NCBI GenBank assembly: GCA_961205875.1
Contig: OY540817.1
Location: forward strand, 20,991,001-21,055,000
From: Sialis fuliginosa
Lineage: Eukaryota; Arthropoda; Insecta; Megaloptera; Sialidae
Direction of reading: 5' to 3'
Length of the DNA stretch: 64,000 bases
Under the pieces are notes generated by a model. It was not told where the DNA came from, made no database searches, and saw only the letters and a program-made list of their open reading frames with translations. Each line of letters starts with the position of its first letter. Positions within the stretch are counted from its first letter, which is position 1. Below are positions 1-12,582 of this stretch, piece after piece. The position numbers and the translations under genes are program-made.

Positions 1-911
1 CTTAAATCAATGGTAAATCTTCAAATTCGGTGATGGAGTTCTTCAAGTTGATATTAAGGGCTCAAATTTTTACAGAATTTTTTTTATAGCATATATAACA
101 AGAATTTTACATGCAATCGAAAAAAAAAAATTATCGACTTTTTTTGGAACACCCTAATATACAGTCATTATTGATTTTTTAAAATAGAATACCCTATATA
201 TTATGCCATTTTTGAATTGTACGGTGTATTCTGAATACTTTTTGTACAATATACCATTTCTCTAAAATCAGCGGTTTTCGGAATAATGACGTTTGAAAAT
301 TGACATTTTGAAATACACACAAGTTAAATAAAATGTTTAAATTGAACAAAAACACCTTGAATATTTTTTTATGCCATACCAGGTTGTTTTTGTTGGCTTT
401 AGTAACCAATTCTTGCTTTACCTGGAACTACAATATTCCGGTTCAACCTGTATGTATTTAACACACAAGCACAAGTGTTGTCAACGTTTTGCGAATTGTT
501 GTTTTATCGCGAAGCAATTTAATTACACCTTATTTAGGAATGTGTCACAAACACTACACAACTTCTGGACCGCGTATTTCTGTTTGAAAATTTAAATTCC
601 TTAGCAAATACGAGTACACATATATATATGTAAAATGTAATTATATAAAAACATATGTACAATGTATTATACATTATAACATAACTGATTTTGTGTGTAC
701 TGTTTAACGATTATTTCTACAAAAGTGTCGAGAAAATTAAAATAGTTAATCCTTAATCACTGACTGACTCATCAACGTACAGTCCAAACTCCCAAAATTT
801 AATGTCTGTCTTCGTTACAAAAAAAATCTAAAGCTTAAAAGTTTTCATACCGCAATACTGCCTTAAGTCTGTTGATAAAATCTTAGTTTATTTTACAGTA
901 GGTAACATGAC
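1..911. other. AT-rich intergenic, no gene
   Basis: Short reading frames here have no signal peptide, domain or splice context that I recognise. Poly(A)/poly(T) runs are common. I see no repeat shared with the rest of the window. Confidence 0.5.
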
Positions 912-1393
912 TTAGGCGACTATTACACTATCAAATAAATATATCTTTGACAAAGATTTGATCATATTTCTTTGATAAAATATGAGATTTTGTTCTATTA
1001 AACTACATAAAATATTTGATAATATTTTCTCAATATTATCTAGGGATATTTTCTTCTTTTTTGGTGCTTTTTGAATATCAGTGCGTGGATGTTCGTCAAT
1101 TGACGCGATCGAGGTTTGAATTTACAACTGTGTATTGTGGTTTTTATAATCAATACAAAGATTATCATATAATAATGAATTTTGTTGATATTCATATATT
1201 AATAATTATGTAACTGTAACTGTCAGTGATAACTTGGTAGTCGCCATTTTGTTTTTGACGTCAAAAAACTTTGATCAAATATAAGAGACTGTCATTAACT
1301 ATGATCATAGAAATATTATAAAAGTTGACTTATTACACTGTCATATTTCATTGATCAAAGAAAGTTTATCATATTTCTTTGATAGTTGCCTTA
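912..1393 (+). mobile_element. Family-A MITE, copy 1
   Basis: The ends are inverted copies: TTAGGCGACTATTACACTA on the left and TTTGATAGTTGCCTTA on the right. The interior matches 46942-47317 in inverted orientation. This copy has about 100 extra bases near 1210-1320. Confidence 0.65.
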
Positions 1394-1448
1394 GAGAATA
1401 TAATCCCAAGATGCAATTTTTCAGATAACATTCCATTTAATATGTACC

Positions 1449-1806
1449 TACAGTCGCCTGCAGAACTCGTCTGGCACCCTAAAGGCTAGAATCGCTTACA
1501 ACAGATTCCAAATTTAAAGACAAACATCATCGGTTATCTTTTTCTATCAAGTTTAATATATTTAAATACTAAAATTCGGAATATCAAATATTTATTGCCA
1601 CAAAATTTACGTACACAATTTTCAATAGATTACATAATAATTTAATTGAGTACCATAAACGAAGAAGTAGTTCAAAATATCTATCTTTATTTGATACATG
1701 GATAAATTATTTAAATATTATAATTGCACAAATGGGAGGAACCTACTAAGTTTGTGATAAACGAAAATGAATAAGAACTGCAAGACCATTAATGCAGGCG
1801 ACTGTA
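1449..1806 (+). mobile_element. Family-B MITE, copy 1 (TA target site)
   Basis: The terminal inverted repeats CAGTCGCCTGCA / TGCAGGCGACTG are flanked on both sides by TA, the signature of Tc1/mariner-type insertion. The copy at 13485-14213 matches along its length apart from a nested insertion there. No transposase is encoded. Confidence 0.75.
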
Positions 1807-2396
1807 CAATAGACAGCTATATACCATCTACAATCTACAACATTCCCAGTTTAGCAATTCCAATCTCTAAAAATATCACATCAAATTACCCTCATACATC
1901 TATGTTAACAAACAAGTTCTCAAAACGTTTAAACATAATACGATATAATCAACTTGTTGTAGTTCCCGATATTAACTAACATAAGCGGGCTTCTCTGTTC
2001 AATATATACATACTTGCACAAGATAGTTCCCCCATATATGTTCATGTGTGTGAAGCTACTTATCAAACTTAAGTTGGCGGACGTCTTGTACAACTTTGTT
2101 AACGCCAAGATAGTGACTAAACTCTTGTGTGTGTATGCGTTTTGTTGCAATTAATGTCAAAAGTTTTACCGCATGCAAAATGACATCTATCATAAATGCA
2201 TAATGTTACTAAGTGTTTGTAATGCAATTGTTGTAAATAGTAAATAGGTTACAGTACTTGCAAATGGTTGATGCGTGGAAGCGGAAACCACGTAACACTT
2301 TTAGGAGGGGGGGGGGGGGGTGTACAGTTCTATTGTTACAAATAAAAACAAAACATTGTTGGATGTGTTACTACAACCATTTAAAAAAGTAGGGTT
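1807..2396. other. Intergenic, no gene
   Basis: AT-rich with no recognised gene or repeat. A run of 14 G lies at 2307-2320. Confidence 0.5.
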
Positions 2397-3109
2397 GCTG
2401 AGATATTAACTATTCAACTTATTTGTTAATTTATCAATTTTAATTTGTTAATACTAGGAGAGGGGGTCTCGGCGGTCTGCAGGCATTTGATAGTCTTATG
2501 TCCGGTATTATAAAGGAGCTAGCAAAATTTGCTAGCTAGCAATTACTTTCAAATGGGGTATTAATTCTGTACTAGTATCAATGGAATTTAGAGCAGTGAC
2601 ACTTCAACTAATTGTAACACAGTTGGCATCTTTGACCGTACAAAATAATTTTCATAATATCACCACTGTTTTAATACCGTTGGTGTTTACCTACAACGCG
2701 TGCGCGAAACTTGTCAAAGTCTTCAACAAACTTCAAAAGAACTGTCATATATGTTTGATACCTGATTTGAGAATGCTTGCTAGCTAGCAAATTTGCTAGC
2801 ACCTTTATAATACCGGACATTAAAGTTAGTGATGTAAGCTATATTTAAAAAAAGTTGGAGTCTGTAGGATCGCGTCAAGCTGAGATATTAACTATTCAAC
2901 TTATTTGTTAATTTATCAATTTTAATTTGTTAATAATAGGGGGAGGGGGTCTCGGCGGTCTTAGGGAATTTGATAGTCTTAAAGTTAGTGATGTAAGCTA
3001 TATTTAAAAAAAGTTGGAGTCTGTAGGATCGCGCCAAGCTGAAATATTAACTATTCAACTTATTTGTTAATTAATTTGTCTCGACGGTCTTAGGGCATTT
3101 GCTAGTCAT
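2397..3109 (+). repeat. Minisatellite W, array 1
   Basis: Units of about 159 bases contain AAGCTGAGATATTAACTATT, a GGGGGAGGGGGTCTCGGCGG tract and TAGTCTTAAAGTTAGTG. About three units are present; the first is interrupted by the family-C MITE at 2499-2819. Related arrays lie at 52903-53418 and one inverted unit at 57755-57836. Confidence 0.8.
2499..2819 (+). mobile_element. Family-C MITE, copy 1 (PIF/Harbinger-like)
   Basis: The TIR is TGTCCGGTATTATAAAGG, matched inverted at the right end, with a 3-bp direct repeat TTA at 2496-2498 and 2820-2822. Neighbouring minisatellite units show the uninterrupted target TAGTCTTAAAGTTAGTG. A TWA target duplication suggests a Harbinger/Tourist-type element. 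The element itself carries no complete gene. Confidence 0.8.
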
Positions 3110-3855
3110 TATCAAAAGACTATTGTCTACAGGGTCTTATGCGGTTTATATATGGACGTTATCTTTCTCGTGAATATTATATATTTTTTGTATATGTACA
3201 TATATATTTTTTCTTTTTCCAATCGACAGTTTTAAAGGAATATATTAAAATCATAATTTTTAAAATTTTATCAAAATATATACAGGTATTAATTAAAAAA
3301 AATTATAGGTCGTATAAAAAAGTTGATGAAGTACATTTATTTGGTATAATTACTGATGAAAAACTATTTTTCATTACTCTATTAATTAAAAAATATGTCA
3401 CGTAGGAAGAAGTGAAATGTCATCGAAAATTCAACCAATATTGTTTTTGTCCATTACAATTAATCCTGCTAATTTTGTAGGATGACCGGATGTCAAACAC
3501 ACACTATCGGTAAAATTCAGCGGAACATTTAATCAATTTAAAATTCTGTGAAAAAATATGAGATTAAATTGAAAAATCACAGAAATCATGATTTTAGTTT
3601 TGGAGTAAAAAATTTGTACATTTATCGATTGCAGGTATATTATTATACCTACATAATAATTTTAAGTATTGAAAAAAAAAATTTTTAATTGCGATAAAAT
3701 GAATTTTTATTTGTAAGACTTTTTGGTGCGCTCAGGAAAAAAATTACTTCATATTTTCTCAAAATTTCAATTTACGTCGATTATCAAGATCTCTGTAGAT
3801 CTTAATTTTGAAGAAACTACTAAGATTTAATTTGATCTGTGTAGATTTAAAATTT
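3110..3855. other. AT-rich intergenic, no gene
   Basis: An 88-codon frame at 3139-3405 is nearly all I, F, K and Y codons, as expected of AT-rich noise. No repeat shared with the window was seen. Confidence 0.5.
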
Positions 3856-4349
3856 ACTGGCACCATTTATGGCCGCTATAATGTTTTTGTAATTGACGGG
3901 TTTCTTTTTTGTAATTCTCATGAACTCATGTTACTAATAAAACAAGTAACTCTTTATTTAATCAATTTAATTACCAAAGACCGAAAATATAGTTTGTTTT
4001 TTTAAATTATAGCTTTTTATTTAGTTTATGTATTTTCTCCAGTAATGGATAAAGTAAAACCAGTAATGAACACGCAGTGATGGACACTTGTTATTGATTA
4101 CAAAATGATAAGTACTAGGACACAAAAGATATAAAAGAAAGAATCGTCAAATTTTAAACAATGTAAAGCAGTTGCTATGATAATATAATAATTAATAAAT
4201 AAATATACTAATAATAAGTTTAAATGTCCATTTTTTTGACACCTATTGGCCAATTGTCATCAAATCACGCTGTAAGACAGTTAAATGTATATAGATTAAT
4301 ATTCAGAAATGATAGTAATCAAATATCAACAAATATTTCTAATTTAGTA
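3856..4349 (+). mobile_element. Family-D MITE, copy 1
   Basis: It begins ACTGGCACCATTTATGGCCG and shares the internal CCAGTAATG, GTGATGGACACTTG and CTGTAAGACAGTTAAATG segments with the copies at 7462, 29424, 55089, 56166 and 58739. The right terminus is lost. Confidence 0.75.
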
Positions 4350-4859
4350 TATTTATTTATTTGTATCTTAGATCTAATTAGATCCACACAGATCTAAGAA
4401 ACAAAGACGGTCGAATAAAAAAAGGTATCTAAAAGATAAACATGATTGATAACGCTGTATATGTATTTATGTGAAGGTAACAATATCAATAAATCTTAAA
4501 TTTAATAAACAATAAAATTTATTGATAAATAAATATTCGCTATTCTCAGAATGCACATTTCTCAGTTATGCAAAGATCTAGTTCAAGGTTACTATTAACG
4601 AGTTTTCCAATGCAATATGTTAAACATCTTATGTGAATAATTACTTAAACAAGTTAGTAAACAATGAGTACTTACTTGCATTACATGAACAGTGATTCAC
4701 TTGTTTCTAGACACCACAGATCTGTAAATAAATAATAGATAAACATTAAAATTGCATTAATATATTATTATATTATATATGTATATACAATTAACACTTC
4801 AATTTTTGTTGCATTTTAGGATACTTTTCTAAAGACAATCATTTTTTTTTACTATCTAA
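4350..4859. other. AT-rich intergenic, no gene
   Basis: Nothing recognised. GATCTAATTAGATC near 4370 is a short perfect palindrome. Confidence 0.45.
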
Positions 4860-5166
4860 TGTCCGGTATTATAAAGGAACTAGCAAATTTGTTAGCTAGC
4901 AAGCACTTTCAAATGAGATATCAAACTTATATGACAGTTTTTTTGGAGTTTGTTGAAGACTTTGACAAGTTTCGCGCACGCGTTGTAGGTAAATACCAAC
5001 GGTATTAAAACAAAACAAAAAATTATTTTGTACGGTGAAAGATGCCAACCGTGTTACAATTAGTTGAAGTGTCACTGTTCTAAATTCCATAACTAATCCA
5101 TAGATACTAGTACAGAATTAATACCCCATTTGAAAGTAATTGCTAGCTCCTTTATAATACCGGACA
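4860..5166 (-). mobile_element. Family-C MITE, copy 2 (PIF/Harbinger-like)
   Basis: This is an inverted relative of 2499-2819 with the same TGTCCGGTATTATAAAGG termini and a TAA direct repeat at 4857-4859 and 5167-5169. TAA and TTA both fit a TWA target. Confidence 0.8.
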
Positions 5167-5169
5167 TAA

Positions 5170-5580
5170 GTGAAAAAAATGTCAGTCTATGGGAGGGGAG
5201 CCCAAAATTTTTTTGACATTGTTCGTTATAATTTTCATTGAAAGTACTAATTCTCGATTTTTTCCAGATTTTTTTGTATCGATAGTTTAGAAAATAGGGG
5301 GGGGGGGGGGGAGCTCTGAGATAACGACTTTGAACGCAAATATATCGTGACTGAAGGGTTAAAATCAAAAGGTTCTGAGACATTTTTTGTTGCATTTTAG
5401 GAGACCTATCTAAAGATGGATTAAGTTAAAAAAAATGTGAATATACTATACAATCTATGGGAAGGACGTCCAAAAAATGTCCGTATACTTTTCATCTTAA
5501 TCGATATAAAATTTATATAGACAGACAGACGGACGGACGGTTAGAGCGAAACTATAACGTTTTCTACGGAACCTTAAAAA
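5170..5580 (+). repeat. Probable retroposon 3' tail remnant
   Basis: The stretch ends in GACAGACAGACGGACGGACG near 5521-5540, followed by CTACGGAACCTTAAAAA, which resembles the 3' tail of common insect non-LTR retroposon-derived repeats. A G-rich run lies near 5297-5310. No coding part remains. Confidence 0.4.
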
Positions 5581-5921
5581 TACATGTTTATTTTAGATCG
5601 TAAATGTTTAAAATATATATTTTTTATTTAATACCTATTTCTTGAATTATGAAATGATGAATTGTTATGAAAACTGTCAAATATATATATTATTATATCA
5701 TAAATGTATAAAAAATCGCAGTGTCACGTGAGTATGTGCATATGTGCAAACATAATAAAGTGTTCTTTTAGACATGTGGTTATTTTTTCGTTCTGAATAT
5801 ATTCGTTTGCCTCGTGTTCGGAAGTGTGTAACTTCATAATGATATATTTCCATACATACAACATATAATTTATATGTAAACATTGGAACAATCGTGGTTA
5901 GCTCTGGGGTTAAAATAAGCC

Positions 5922-6885
5922 AGTGGCGGCTCGTCAGAATTTAATCATACTTGCACATAAATCTCTAGAATTAAATTTTTATGATAGTTTTTTTTAGTTT
6001 GATCTGACTTGACACGAAAATTACTGAACCGATTTGGATGAGACTCTCACTGAGTGAAAGCCTATGATCCTAGAATTAGTTTAGGTTATATTTTAGTTGA
6101 TTTAGAAGGACCGAACGTATATTTATACATAACTCTCTATAGAATGAAAAAATCTGTTACTTTTTATGATAGTTTTTAGTTTGGTCTGACATGATGGGAT
6201 TGGGTGGGATTTTTACTGAGCGAATATCTTAGATACTAGAATTAGTTTAGGTTATATTTTAGTTGATTTAGGACAGACCCGAGTGTGACATTTTCATAAA
6301 AATGAAAAATCAAAGGTATAACAAAATTAAAAAAATATACCTATAGGTAAATTGAATAATAAAATTAGGCACGTATTAAGAAAAAATTATATTTTTTTTG
6401 TTTTTATTAAAAAAAGTAATATTTTATTAGGTGGAAATATTCTAAAGCTATTTTAATTTTATTAGGGGTGTTCATAATTTTAAATCTATATATTGTATAA
6501 ATCAAAGCCCTTCGCTTTGTCTGTCTGTCTGTCTGTCTGTGCACGATTTTATCAATAACTACTGAACAGATTTTATTCCGGTTTTCACTAATGGGTAGAG
6601 AGTTAGTGTGGATATTTTGTGTTAACTTCAAGCAAAACAATGTTTAATATGTTTATTACAAATTAAATTCAAATCCCCAGGTACACCGGGTCCAATGTGT
6701 TAGTTATATTATATAATAAAAATTCGAAACCCCAAATCTTGTAAAAAAATACCATCCCTTAAAAATTTCCATGTCAAATAATACACACAAAGTTGATACC
6801 TGTCATTTTAAATTTCTGCGTGTAAAACAGTACACTCGTATTAATTTCATGGGGGTGCTAAACACCCCTACGTATGCCACTGACG
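5922..6885. repeat. Composite repeat block with a 166-bp duplication
   Basis: CAGTGGCGGCTCGTCAG at 5922 and ATGCCACTGA near 6875 look like ends of hAT-type elements but do not pair well enough to define one element. Inside, AGAATTAGTTTAGGTTATAT recurs at 6072 and 6238 (166-base spacing), and a Helitron-like end lies at about 6500-6704. Confidence 0.45.
6500..6704 (+). mobile_element. Helitron-like fragment, family F1
   Basis: It starts with a (TCTG)n run, then CTACTGAACAGATTTTATTC, and ends with a decayed GC hairpin (CCCAGGTACACCGGG) and GTGTTAG. Related copies lie at 11292, 19936, 39090, 45525 and 51420. Confidence 0.5.
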
Positions 6886-7461
6886 GCCATATTTCACCGT
6901 GGGTACGTGTCGAGTTTTTTAATAGATTTTGTAAACCTGAAGATTTTATTTGATTCACATTTTTCGCACAAAAGAAACATGGTCCCGTATTTCATGTTCG
7001 CTCGATTGACTCTAAATGAAGTTAAGAAAATACACGCACTCTAAGAGATGTGTTTTCCTAAAATAAAAATCGTGCTTTTGCACTTTTATATGTACTTATA
7101 ACTCTATTGTGCTTTAACGTACACATTAAATTCTCTACTTTCTTGATTTATGTTTATTTGTGTGTATCACCACATAATTTGTATTTTCTTTTAAGCTATA
7201 TGTTTTCGGGGAGATATTTTTTTGTTACTTAAATTTAATGTCGTGGTGAATTTATCTTTTAGTTACCATCCCTATATCTTTTTTGAATACATATAATAAC
7301 GTACAATTTCTTTTTTCTACATATATAATATGTATATTTTCGACATAAATAAAAGATTTTTTGGTTTTACATTATCAAAAAAATATTACAATGAAATCAT
7401 AGTTTTTTTTTATATATATTTCTTTAATAGTGTAATAGTGACCTCAAAGACTGTGTACTAA
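6886..7461. other. AT-rich intergenic, no gene
   Basis: No reading frame or repeat recognised. Confidence 0.5.
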
Positions 7462-8000
7462 GATACTGGCACCAGTTATGGCCGCTATAAGAGTAAGGTT
7501 TACTGTTTTTGTGATTGACGGGCTTCTTTTTTGTTATTCTTATGAACTCATTTTACTAATAAAACAAGTCCGCAAATATAGTTTGTTTTTTAAATTATAG
7601 CCTTTTATTTTGTTTATGTTTTTTCTCCAGTAATGGGTAAAGTAAAATCAGTAATGAGCATGCAGTGATGGACACTTGCTAATGATTACAAACAAAATGA
7701 TAAGTACTACGACACAAAAGGTACAAAAGAAAGAATCGTCAAATTTGAAACAATGTAAAGCAGTTGCTAAGATAATATAATAATTAATAAATAAATATAC
7801 TAATAATAAGTTTAAATGTCCATATTTTTTACTCCTATTGGCCGATTGTCATCAAATCACGCTGTAAGACAGTTAAATGTTTATAGATTAATATTCAGAA
7901 ATGGTAGTAATCAAATATCAACATATATTTCTAATTCAGTACATTTAATTAAAAATAACCAATACTGGGGTCATATCCAAGACTGGTGCCTGTACCTTAT
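7462..8000 (+). mobile_element. Family-D MITE, copy 2 (most complete)
   Basis: Both termini are present: ACTGGCACCAGTTATGG on the left and ACTGGTGCCTGTACCTTAT on the right, which are inverted repeats. The roughly 540-base interior contains no transposase. An apparent frame at 7816-8007 also occurs in part in other copies and is repeat sequence. Confidence 0.75.
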
Positions 8001-9415
8001 GCAGTAAAATGACACACGTCCAATTTAATATATGGTGGTATCAAAATTTATTTAATTTATAGAATATTGAAAATAAATTTAAAAAACTGTAGAAAAAAGT
8101 ATCCAAATTTTTATAGTTAGATTTGTATGGGGACATTCCGGCATCTACTTGGATAACGTAGTTAGTTTTGAATAAATATAAATTACTCCTAATAAAATGT
8201 AACGCTTTTCGTAAATCTAATAGGAATACATAATAACAAACGTCTTTTAGTTCAAATAATAGCAAAATTAAATTTATTTTATTTATTTATTTATAATTAG
8301 ATTTACGTCCAATTTACGATTTGTTTTAGAAGAATACGTATATTAAATAATTTATTAATTCATTATTAAATAAAAGTAGCACAGGTATTACAGTTTTATT
8401 TTCCGAACATTAAAGTTTATAAACATATTAAATTATATGGATTAATAAAAACCTTATATATAATATACGTACCAACGCATGAAAATTAATATTGAAGTTA
8501 AAAATTACAGTTTAATATCTTAAGTGGGTAGTTGGACGCCAAGTTTTTGTTTGAATTTTTCCTCCAATGAAACTTCTAAATTAGTTTTCGTATAAAGGCC
8601 AAAACGATACAACTTTTTTTCTTCAATATATAAGATTTTACTCATCATATATGTTTATATAGAATGTTTCTTTACTTTAGTGTTTTTAAACTTTAAAGTG
8701 ACTGGGTAAAAATTTGTGAGGCTTATAAATTTCTGTACAGAAATTATCTTACGCACTTATATATCAAATATACAGTACCGGCTTTAGGAAGGGGGGGGGG
8801 GTGACCAGTTAAAGCAGGAGCATATACTCTTTCATAGAATTTTTTTTTTCCAAATTAGTGCATGTTAAATTAATTAACCAACCGCCAAATTTAATTTCCA
8901 ATGAAAATAAATAAATACATATAGCAAAATCACAAATGCATTTTTTTTGCGTGCGTCAAAAACGTTGATACTTATTTTTGTGTGGATTGATACATTAGTA
9001 TATAACACTGTCCATCTATGGATCTGTGCAAACTTTAATGGCTTTAACTCTGACCTATCGTTTATTCTTATTTTCTGGATAAATGCCAGAATAACATACA
9101 TAGGTAATTTATACATAGTTCAAGATATATTTAGATAAAAACCGTGGAATATTGTAATATATAATTTAAAACATTTTAAACTGAGATATACACGTTTTCC
9201 AGCAATATAAATTCGATATGGTATAGCAATATAACTAACAATACAATTTATATACATTTATATGAGTTATTTCTATACTTAAGATATTTTTATCTTTCCA
9301 AAACAGCTACTCACTCCATACTTCTACACACAAAATGGCATAAAAATATATCTATGGCCCATTTAACAAAGCTATGCGTGTACACTTAAACATGCACACA
9401 TATGTGGCATAATAT
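8001..9415. other. AT-rich intergenic, no gene
   Basis: Nothing recognised apart from an 11-G run at 8791-8801. The overlapping opposite-strand frames around 8874-9138 show no protein-family features. Confidence 0.5.
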
Positions 9416-10170
9416 ATACAGGGTGTCTGGTATATTAAATTTACTTAGACCTGATTTTGGAACTAAGAAAATTATTTTACAAAAAATTTAATGAAAATGA
9501 AAAAAATTAATAAGGGGCTTTGTTATAGTCGACTCTGTCCTTGCCATAACTTCTCCAAATTGTGTGACCCCCCCCCTCTAATACCACTAATGCGGTTGGG
9601 GAGGGGGGGGGGATGCAACTTCCCACTTCAATTGTCGTTCGGAATATTATACAAGTACCATAAAATGTTCTAAATTATGGTAGAAAATTTTTTTTTAATA
9701 CAAATAAATTTTTTTTTAATTAATCACTCGGAAAAACCGTTATTTTTTCGGAACGAAAACCGGAACCGAACCGAAATATATTTTTTTACTCGAACCGGAA
9801 CGAAAATCAAAACGAAAAAAATAACGGTTCGAAGTCCTGATAATATGTAAATAAAATATCAATACTATATAAAAATGTTGCCCCCCCCCAAAAAAAATCC
9901 TGGTTACGCCACCGGTGTGTGTAAATGTAAAACAATTTTCCGAATAGGAGCCTATTCGTCATTTGCCACAACATAATGTTCAGCGTTTGTGGCAGATGAA
10001 ACGTTTCGTTGGAGGAGTGACTTGCGGTAAACCGGGATAATGTGGAAAATATTCGGGACTCCCCCTGAATATCCGGGAATGAAAATTTGTGGTATACCTG
10101 TACTCTCGTCGATGTTGTTTTGTTTTGATGTACGATGTGTAGAGACAAGATCTGTAAACATTTTGTGTTT
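9416..10170. repeat. Low-complexity and decayed repeat region
   Basis: It contains a C9 run (9568-9576) and a G10 run (9603-9612) that could pair, a degenerate run of GAACCGGAAC-type words (9728-9840), and TTACGCCACCGGTG near 9903, possibly a transposon end. No gene is seen. Confidence 0.4.
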
Positions 10171-11290
10171 TCATATCGTATTTCCCGTAAGGAAAATCTT
10201 TTTAAATTTTAGGTATCTGCCGACAAAAAATGTTCAATGGAATTTTATTTATGGATTGTCTTACTTTGATTATAAATTCTACGAAATTTTTTGTGCAATA
10301 AGTTTTTTATTAGAAATGTAAAAATTTATACTATAATGGTTCATATTTCATCGAGGAAATTAAAAAAAAAAAAACATCAATTGATATGATAGAAATTTGC
10401 AAAATTCTGAACGGATATTCCGGGAAAATAACATTTTTGCTACCAAAAATATTAAATATATATTAATAAAAAATAGTTTTAAATCAATTCCCATGTGGTT
10501 GCTACAAAATGATGAGGTGGATTGCACTTACAAGATTTACTTATATTAACAAAATTTTAAATATTTTATTTGATATTAGAACAAGATATTAAAATTGGTT
10601 AAAAAATTTCGAAACTTATATTATTTAGAAATCAATAATTGTTTCTTTTTTTAAATAAAATTTTTTATAACGTTAATTATTTTAACCTCTTTATATACAT
10701 ATAGTATAATAATATCATATATTAATCAACAGTAGATTAATATACATATTATGATAATATCTATGACTATTTTTAATGTTTGGGACTAAGAATGAAATAG
10801 TTACACTCCTGTTTAAAAAAGGACAAGTATATTCCAAATCTGTTTCTATCTCTTTCTTTTGACACGGCTCTGTGTTCAAGTTAGATGCGTGGTCCATTCT
10901 CTATGTCTATGGGCGCAAGGATTCAATGCGCCACGGTTTGACCACTCCTGTTCTAGAGTGTACCTAGTACAAAATAAAATGTATTCTTTCTACTTTGAAC
11001 TATACCCCATCTGATAATTAATTCCACGAATACAACGGAACTCTACATAGTTACAGCATACAATGTAACACACGTTTAACTATTTACACCAGAAAAAAAA
11101 ATACACAGCGATGAAGATTTTTACACCCACAGGGTACCAACGTAAACATATGTTGTAACGTGTATAAACTATGCATACACGTCCCTCGGGCCGCCGTTTG
11201 ATTACCACTAGTACGTCTGTGTATGTGTACAGGGGAGTGGCAAACAAAAACATAAACAAATAGGTTTGAGTTCAACTAGTTTTATAAAGA
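10171..11290. other. AT-rich intergenic with a hAT-like end
   Basis: The segment 10860-10910 shares TCTTTCTTTTGACACGG and CTATGTCTATGG with 62866-63083. On the minus strand 10952-10925 begins CAGGAGTGGTCAAACCGTGG, resembling a hAT terminal sequence. No gene is recognised. Confidence 0.4.
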
Positions 11291-11291
11291 A

Positions 11292-11500
11292 CTAGCACAT
11301 TGGACCCCGTGCTACCTGGAGATATAAATTTAATCTGTAATAAACTTATTAAATATTGTTTTCACTTATCGTTAACTTTTTTTGTTTTTTTTTTCCGACA
11401 TGCAAAATACATTAGCGAAAACCAGAATAAAATCCGTTCAGTAGTTATTGAGAAAAGTGTGTACAGACAGATAAGAAGCGGGAAACTTTGTTTTATATCC
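11292..11500 (-). mobile_element. Helitron-like 3' end, family F1
   Basis: On the minus strand it ends with a hairpin remnant and CTAG (11292-11295) after TCCAATGTG. The body contains the shared CTACTGAACGGATTTTATTC segment. Confidence 0.5.
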
Positions 11501-11501
11501 T

Positions 11502-12050
11502 TAATATATATATATAAAGCTCAAAATCTCTCTGTCTGTCTGTCCGTTAGTGCACTTATCACTCGATTTACGTGGTTTCTTTTTTAATTCATAGGTACGT
11601 TCTCTAACCAGGTTATAGGCTATATTTTGTTACGTTAGGTAACATAATAATTAAGCAGTGACGATAATAGTAAATCAAGTTGGAAAAAAATTTGCCGTCG
11701 GTGCGCTATTTTGCAATACGCTGCCTAAACCGTTCAATATTGAACAAAATAATGTATTAAAGAATTGTGTAGAATCAAAAGATCTACAATAAAGTCTGCG
11801 ACAACATATATCTAACTTTTATATTTAAGCCACAGTGACTGCTTTTATGTTACAAAGAAAATTAAAAATATTTGGGTTTTGTTTACGTGGACTTATGACC
11901 TGCAAAACATTAATCCTTATCGAAATAAATTATTTCATCGTCATAAGTACTTAAGGTAGATATAATTTGCCCTTTACAACATCCAATTTGATCGTATAGT
12001 TTAGAAAATATCATGAAATATACATATACAAGAACATATTATTCGATTTA
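11502..12050 (+). repeat. Family-G repeat, copy 1
   Basis: It begins TATATATAAAGCTCAA followed by (TCTG)n and contains CTAAACCGTTCAATATTG, AAAAGATCTACAATAAAGTC and GACCTGCAAAACATTAAT. Copies lie at 39376-39785, 41630-41985 and, inverted, 60000-60515. No coding potential is seen. Confidence 0.7.
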
Positions 12051-12094
12051 TTTGATTAATTGAAAGTTGAAACTATGATATGAAAATGCGAAAA

Positions 12095-12215
12095 TATTCT
12101 GTCTATCTGTATGTTACCTTTTTACGGTGAAATTGCTGAACCGATCTTGATGAAATTTGGCAGGGAGATAGCTTGCATCCTGAGGAAGGACATATGCTAG
12201 GAATTTATATTTGAT
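12095..12215 (+). repeat. Family-H repeat (Helitron 5' region type)
   Basis: CTGAACCGATCTTGATGAAA and GGCAGGGAGATAGC are shared with 51637-51760 and 63145-63262. At 51617 this segment forms the 5' part of a Helitron-like element, so the other copies are probably fragments of that family. Confidence 0.55.
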
Positions 12216-12538
12216 ATATGTGGGACATTTAAATTCAAATCAATCGATTTTTATGTATAAACAAAAAAGGATGGTAAAATAAGGTAGGTCTAAAAATATC
12301 TCAATATTTGACAAAAAATTGACAACTGCAACAATATGGCGTACACCCAAAAAAACACACCGAAAGATTTCATATTGTATTGTACAAGTAGTTCATTATT
12401 ATACAATATATAAAGATTCTTCTGGTAGATTTGAACAGTAGTCGCTTGTCAGACATTTCCAAGCGACACACAAATATGAAACATGGTTTTCCCCAGTAAG
12501 TATCTTCCCAACAGAAAACTACAAAGATAGTTTTCTAC

Positions 12539-12582
12539 TCCACACACACACTAGATTTGCGAGTGTGTGTGTGTGTGTGGAG
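12539..12582. repeat. CA/TG microsatellite hairpin
   Basis: A (CA)n tract and a longer (GT)n tract face each other across about 10 bases and can pair as a hairpin. Confidence 0.7.

Noticed and set aside
2307..2320. Long G runs as G-quadruplex regulatory elements
   Set aside because: Single homopolymers, not spaced G-tracts; more likely slippage products or transposon-end relics.
3139..3405. 88-codon frame
   Set aside because: Composed almost entirely of AT-rich codons with no motif; expected by chance in this base composition.
9807..10174. Overlapping minus-strand frames up to 113 codons
   Set aside because: They cross a homopolymer run and decayed transposon ends; no recognisable protein.
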